Shown here: in pieces, positions 6,102 through 6,980 of the stretch | Numbering within the stretch: the first letter of the stretch is position 1 | How the letters are laid out: each line of letters starts with the position of its first letter | Source: Gammaproteobacteria bacterium | GTDB taxonomy: Bacteria; Pseudomonadota; Gammaproteobacteria; UBA4575 | Direction of reading: 5' to 3' | DNA: 6,980 bases | NCBI GenBank assembly: GCA_028281205.1 | Contig: JANQKJ010000271.1 | Coordinates: 1-6,980 of the forward strand | Made by a program: the position numbers and the translations under genes | Notes under the pieces: model-generated | Database searches by the model: none | Told to the model about the DNA's origin: nothing | What the model saw: only the letters and a program-made list of their open reading frames with translations

Positions 6102-6980
6102 ATGGTAACAAGACTTATCATTAGTTTAATTTTATTTTTTATTGCATCGACTGCATGGGCTATGCCTTGTTTGCATAAAGAAATTTCAATGCTAATCGAA
6201 AATGACAGCGCCTTGACATTAGGAGGTGGCACGGACCGTTTTTATTCAAATGGATTTGAAGCAATGCTGCGTTGTCAGACAGATATTAAGGAAGATATCT
6301 CAAAGTCCAATCTTTCTTTGCGTAGTTTAAATTGGATAAATAAACAATCAGATATTACTAGAGCAGATTATGGAATTAAAATTGGCCAGAAAATTTATAC
6401 CAGCTCAGATTTATCATTAGAGCCAGAACAAATAGACACAAATCGTGACCGCCCTTATGCTGGTTGGAGTTATATCAGTATATTTTTTGAAGCTGAAACC
6501 CTACAAGATCGTTATTTAATGCATGAATTTAGCTTGGGATGTGTTGGCCCATGCTCCAAAGCCGACAATATTCAAACTGAGTGGCATGAACTATTTGGTT
6601 TTAAAAGACCTGAAGGTTGGGACTTACAGATTAAAAACCAACTGGCACTGCAATATTTTCTTGAATACAAAACAAACCGTCATGAAATATTTCCATTTAT
6701 CTCATTGCACCCTCGCTACAAGCTATCATTAGGTACAGTCTTCAATGATGCATCATTTGGTGGAGAATTTATTATCGGTGATAAAAGCAATGAAATAATT
6801 AATGATCCACAGTACCAACCCAGGAAATGGGAATGGCAAGTATTTTTGCATAATGATATTAAGCTAGTTGCGTTTAATGGAACATTAGAAGGATCTTTAT
6901 TTAATGATAGCAGCCCCCATACGGTTAGCCCTTCTCGTGTAGTGCTTGAAAATGGAATCGGTGTGCGCCTTAATTACAAT
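6102..6980 (+). CDS. LpxR-family outer-membrane lipid A 3'-O-deacylase (C-terminus beyond window)
   Basis: LpxR enzymes (DUF2219) are outer-membrane beta barrels that remove the 3'-acyloxyacyl chain of lipid A. The frame is open from ATG 6102 to the window end (293 codons), so a few dozen residues including the last barrel strands are missing. Seen: a signal peptide with hydrophobic core LIISLILFFIA and cleavage after AWA (residue 20), IENDS (32-36, the conserved Asn-Asp pair), DRFYSNGFE (45-53), DRPYAGWSY (116-124), GCVGPCS (146-152) and IQTEWHELFGF (157-167), where Gln158 and His162 keep the Q-x3-H spacing of the LpxR catalytic site. GW and KNQ follow as in relatives. Unusual are cysteines 23, 58, 147 and 151. 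The gene begins 9 bases after the glycosyltransferase stop, with no clear ribosome-binding site, and is likely part of that transcript. Confidence 0.9.
   Translation, partial: MVTRLIISLILFFIASTAWAMPCLHKEISMLIENDSALTLGGGTDRFYSNGFEAMLRCQTDIKEDISKSNLSLRSLNWINKQSDITRADYGIKIGQKIYTSSDLSLEPEQIDTNRDRPYAGWSYISIFFEAETLQDRYLMHEFSLGCVGPCSKADNIQTEWHELFGFKRPEGWDLQIKNQLALQYFLEYKTNRHEIFPFISLHPRYKLSLGTVFNDASFGGEFIIGDKSNEIINDPQYQPRKWEWQVFLHNDIKLVAFNGTLEGSLFNDSSPHTVSPSRVVLENGIGVRLNYN

Noticed and set aside
6087..6104. Glycosyltransferase and LpxR-like genes are in the same frame, separated by one TAG, suggesting a fusion by read-through or a broken single gene
   Set aside because: A clear signal peptide follows the ATG at 6102, so the second protein needs its own N-terminus to be exported. 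A fused cytoplasmic domain would be implausible.
6523..6732. 69-codon plus-strand frame
   Set aside because: It is a shadow of the LpxR-family gene, whose catalytic Q-x3-H motif lies in the correct frame here.

Overview
The window looks like chromosomal DNA of an AT-rich, Gram-negative proteobacterium, most likely a gammaproteobacterium. This rests on the close match of the TypA/BipA and ETHE1-type proteins to proteobacterial forms, on an LpxR-type outer-membrane lipid A deacylase (which requires an LPS-bearing outer membrane), and on a CheD/HDOD pair. I cannot name the species. No IS element, tRNA, rRNA, CRISPR array or phage gene is visible, and no gene-free stretch exceeds 300 bases.

Layout. 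Positions 1-992 (minus) hold the N-terminal half of the ribosome-associated GTPase TypA/BipA, starting at GTG and running off the left edge, with a likely promoter just upstream. Positions 1177-2628 (minus) hold a two-gene unit, an HDOD signalling protein followed by the chemoreceptor deamidase CheD, with no other chemotaxis gene in view. Divergent from it, 2808-3560 (plus) encodes an ETHE1-type persulfide dioxygenase. It meets tail to tail, with a 5-base gap, an uncharacterised winged-helix-like protein at 3566-4147 (minus). Two perfect inverted repeats lie directly upstream of that protein's start and look like an autoregulatory operator.

From 4303 to the right edge, three plus-strand genes lie closely packed: a membrane-bound DUF457/YdjM-type putative metal-dependent hydrolase, a small DXD glycosyltransferase-like protein, and an LpxR-family lipid A 3'-O-deacylase cut by the window end. 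Gaps of 26 and 9 bases suggest one transcript, and the contents suggest envelope or LPS modification.

Most genes are recognisable family members. The parts that deserve a second look are the operator-like repeats at 4153-4185, the envelope cassette (including four cysteines in the LpxR-like protein), mutually exclusive hairpins inside the glycosyltransferase gene, and the isolated HDOD-CheD pair. I found no strong evidence for an entirely new system.
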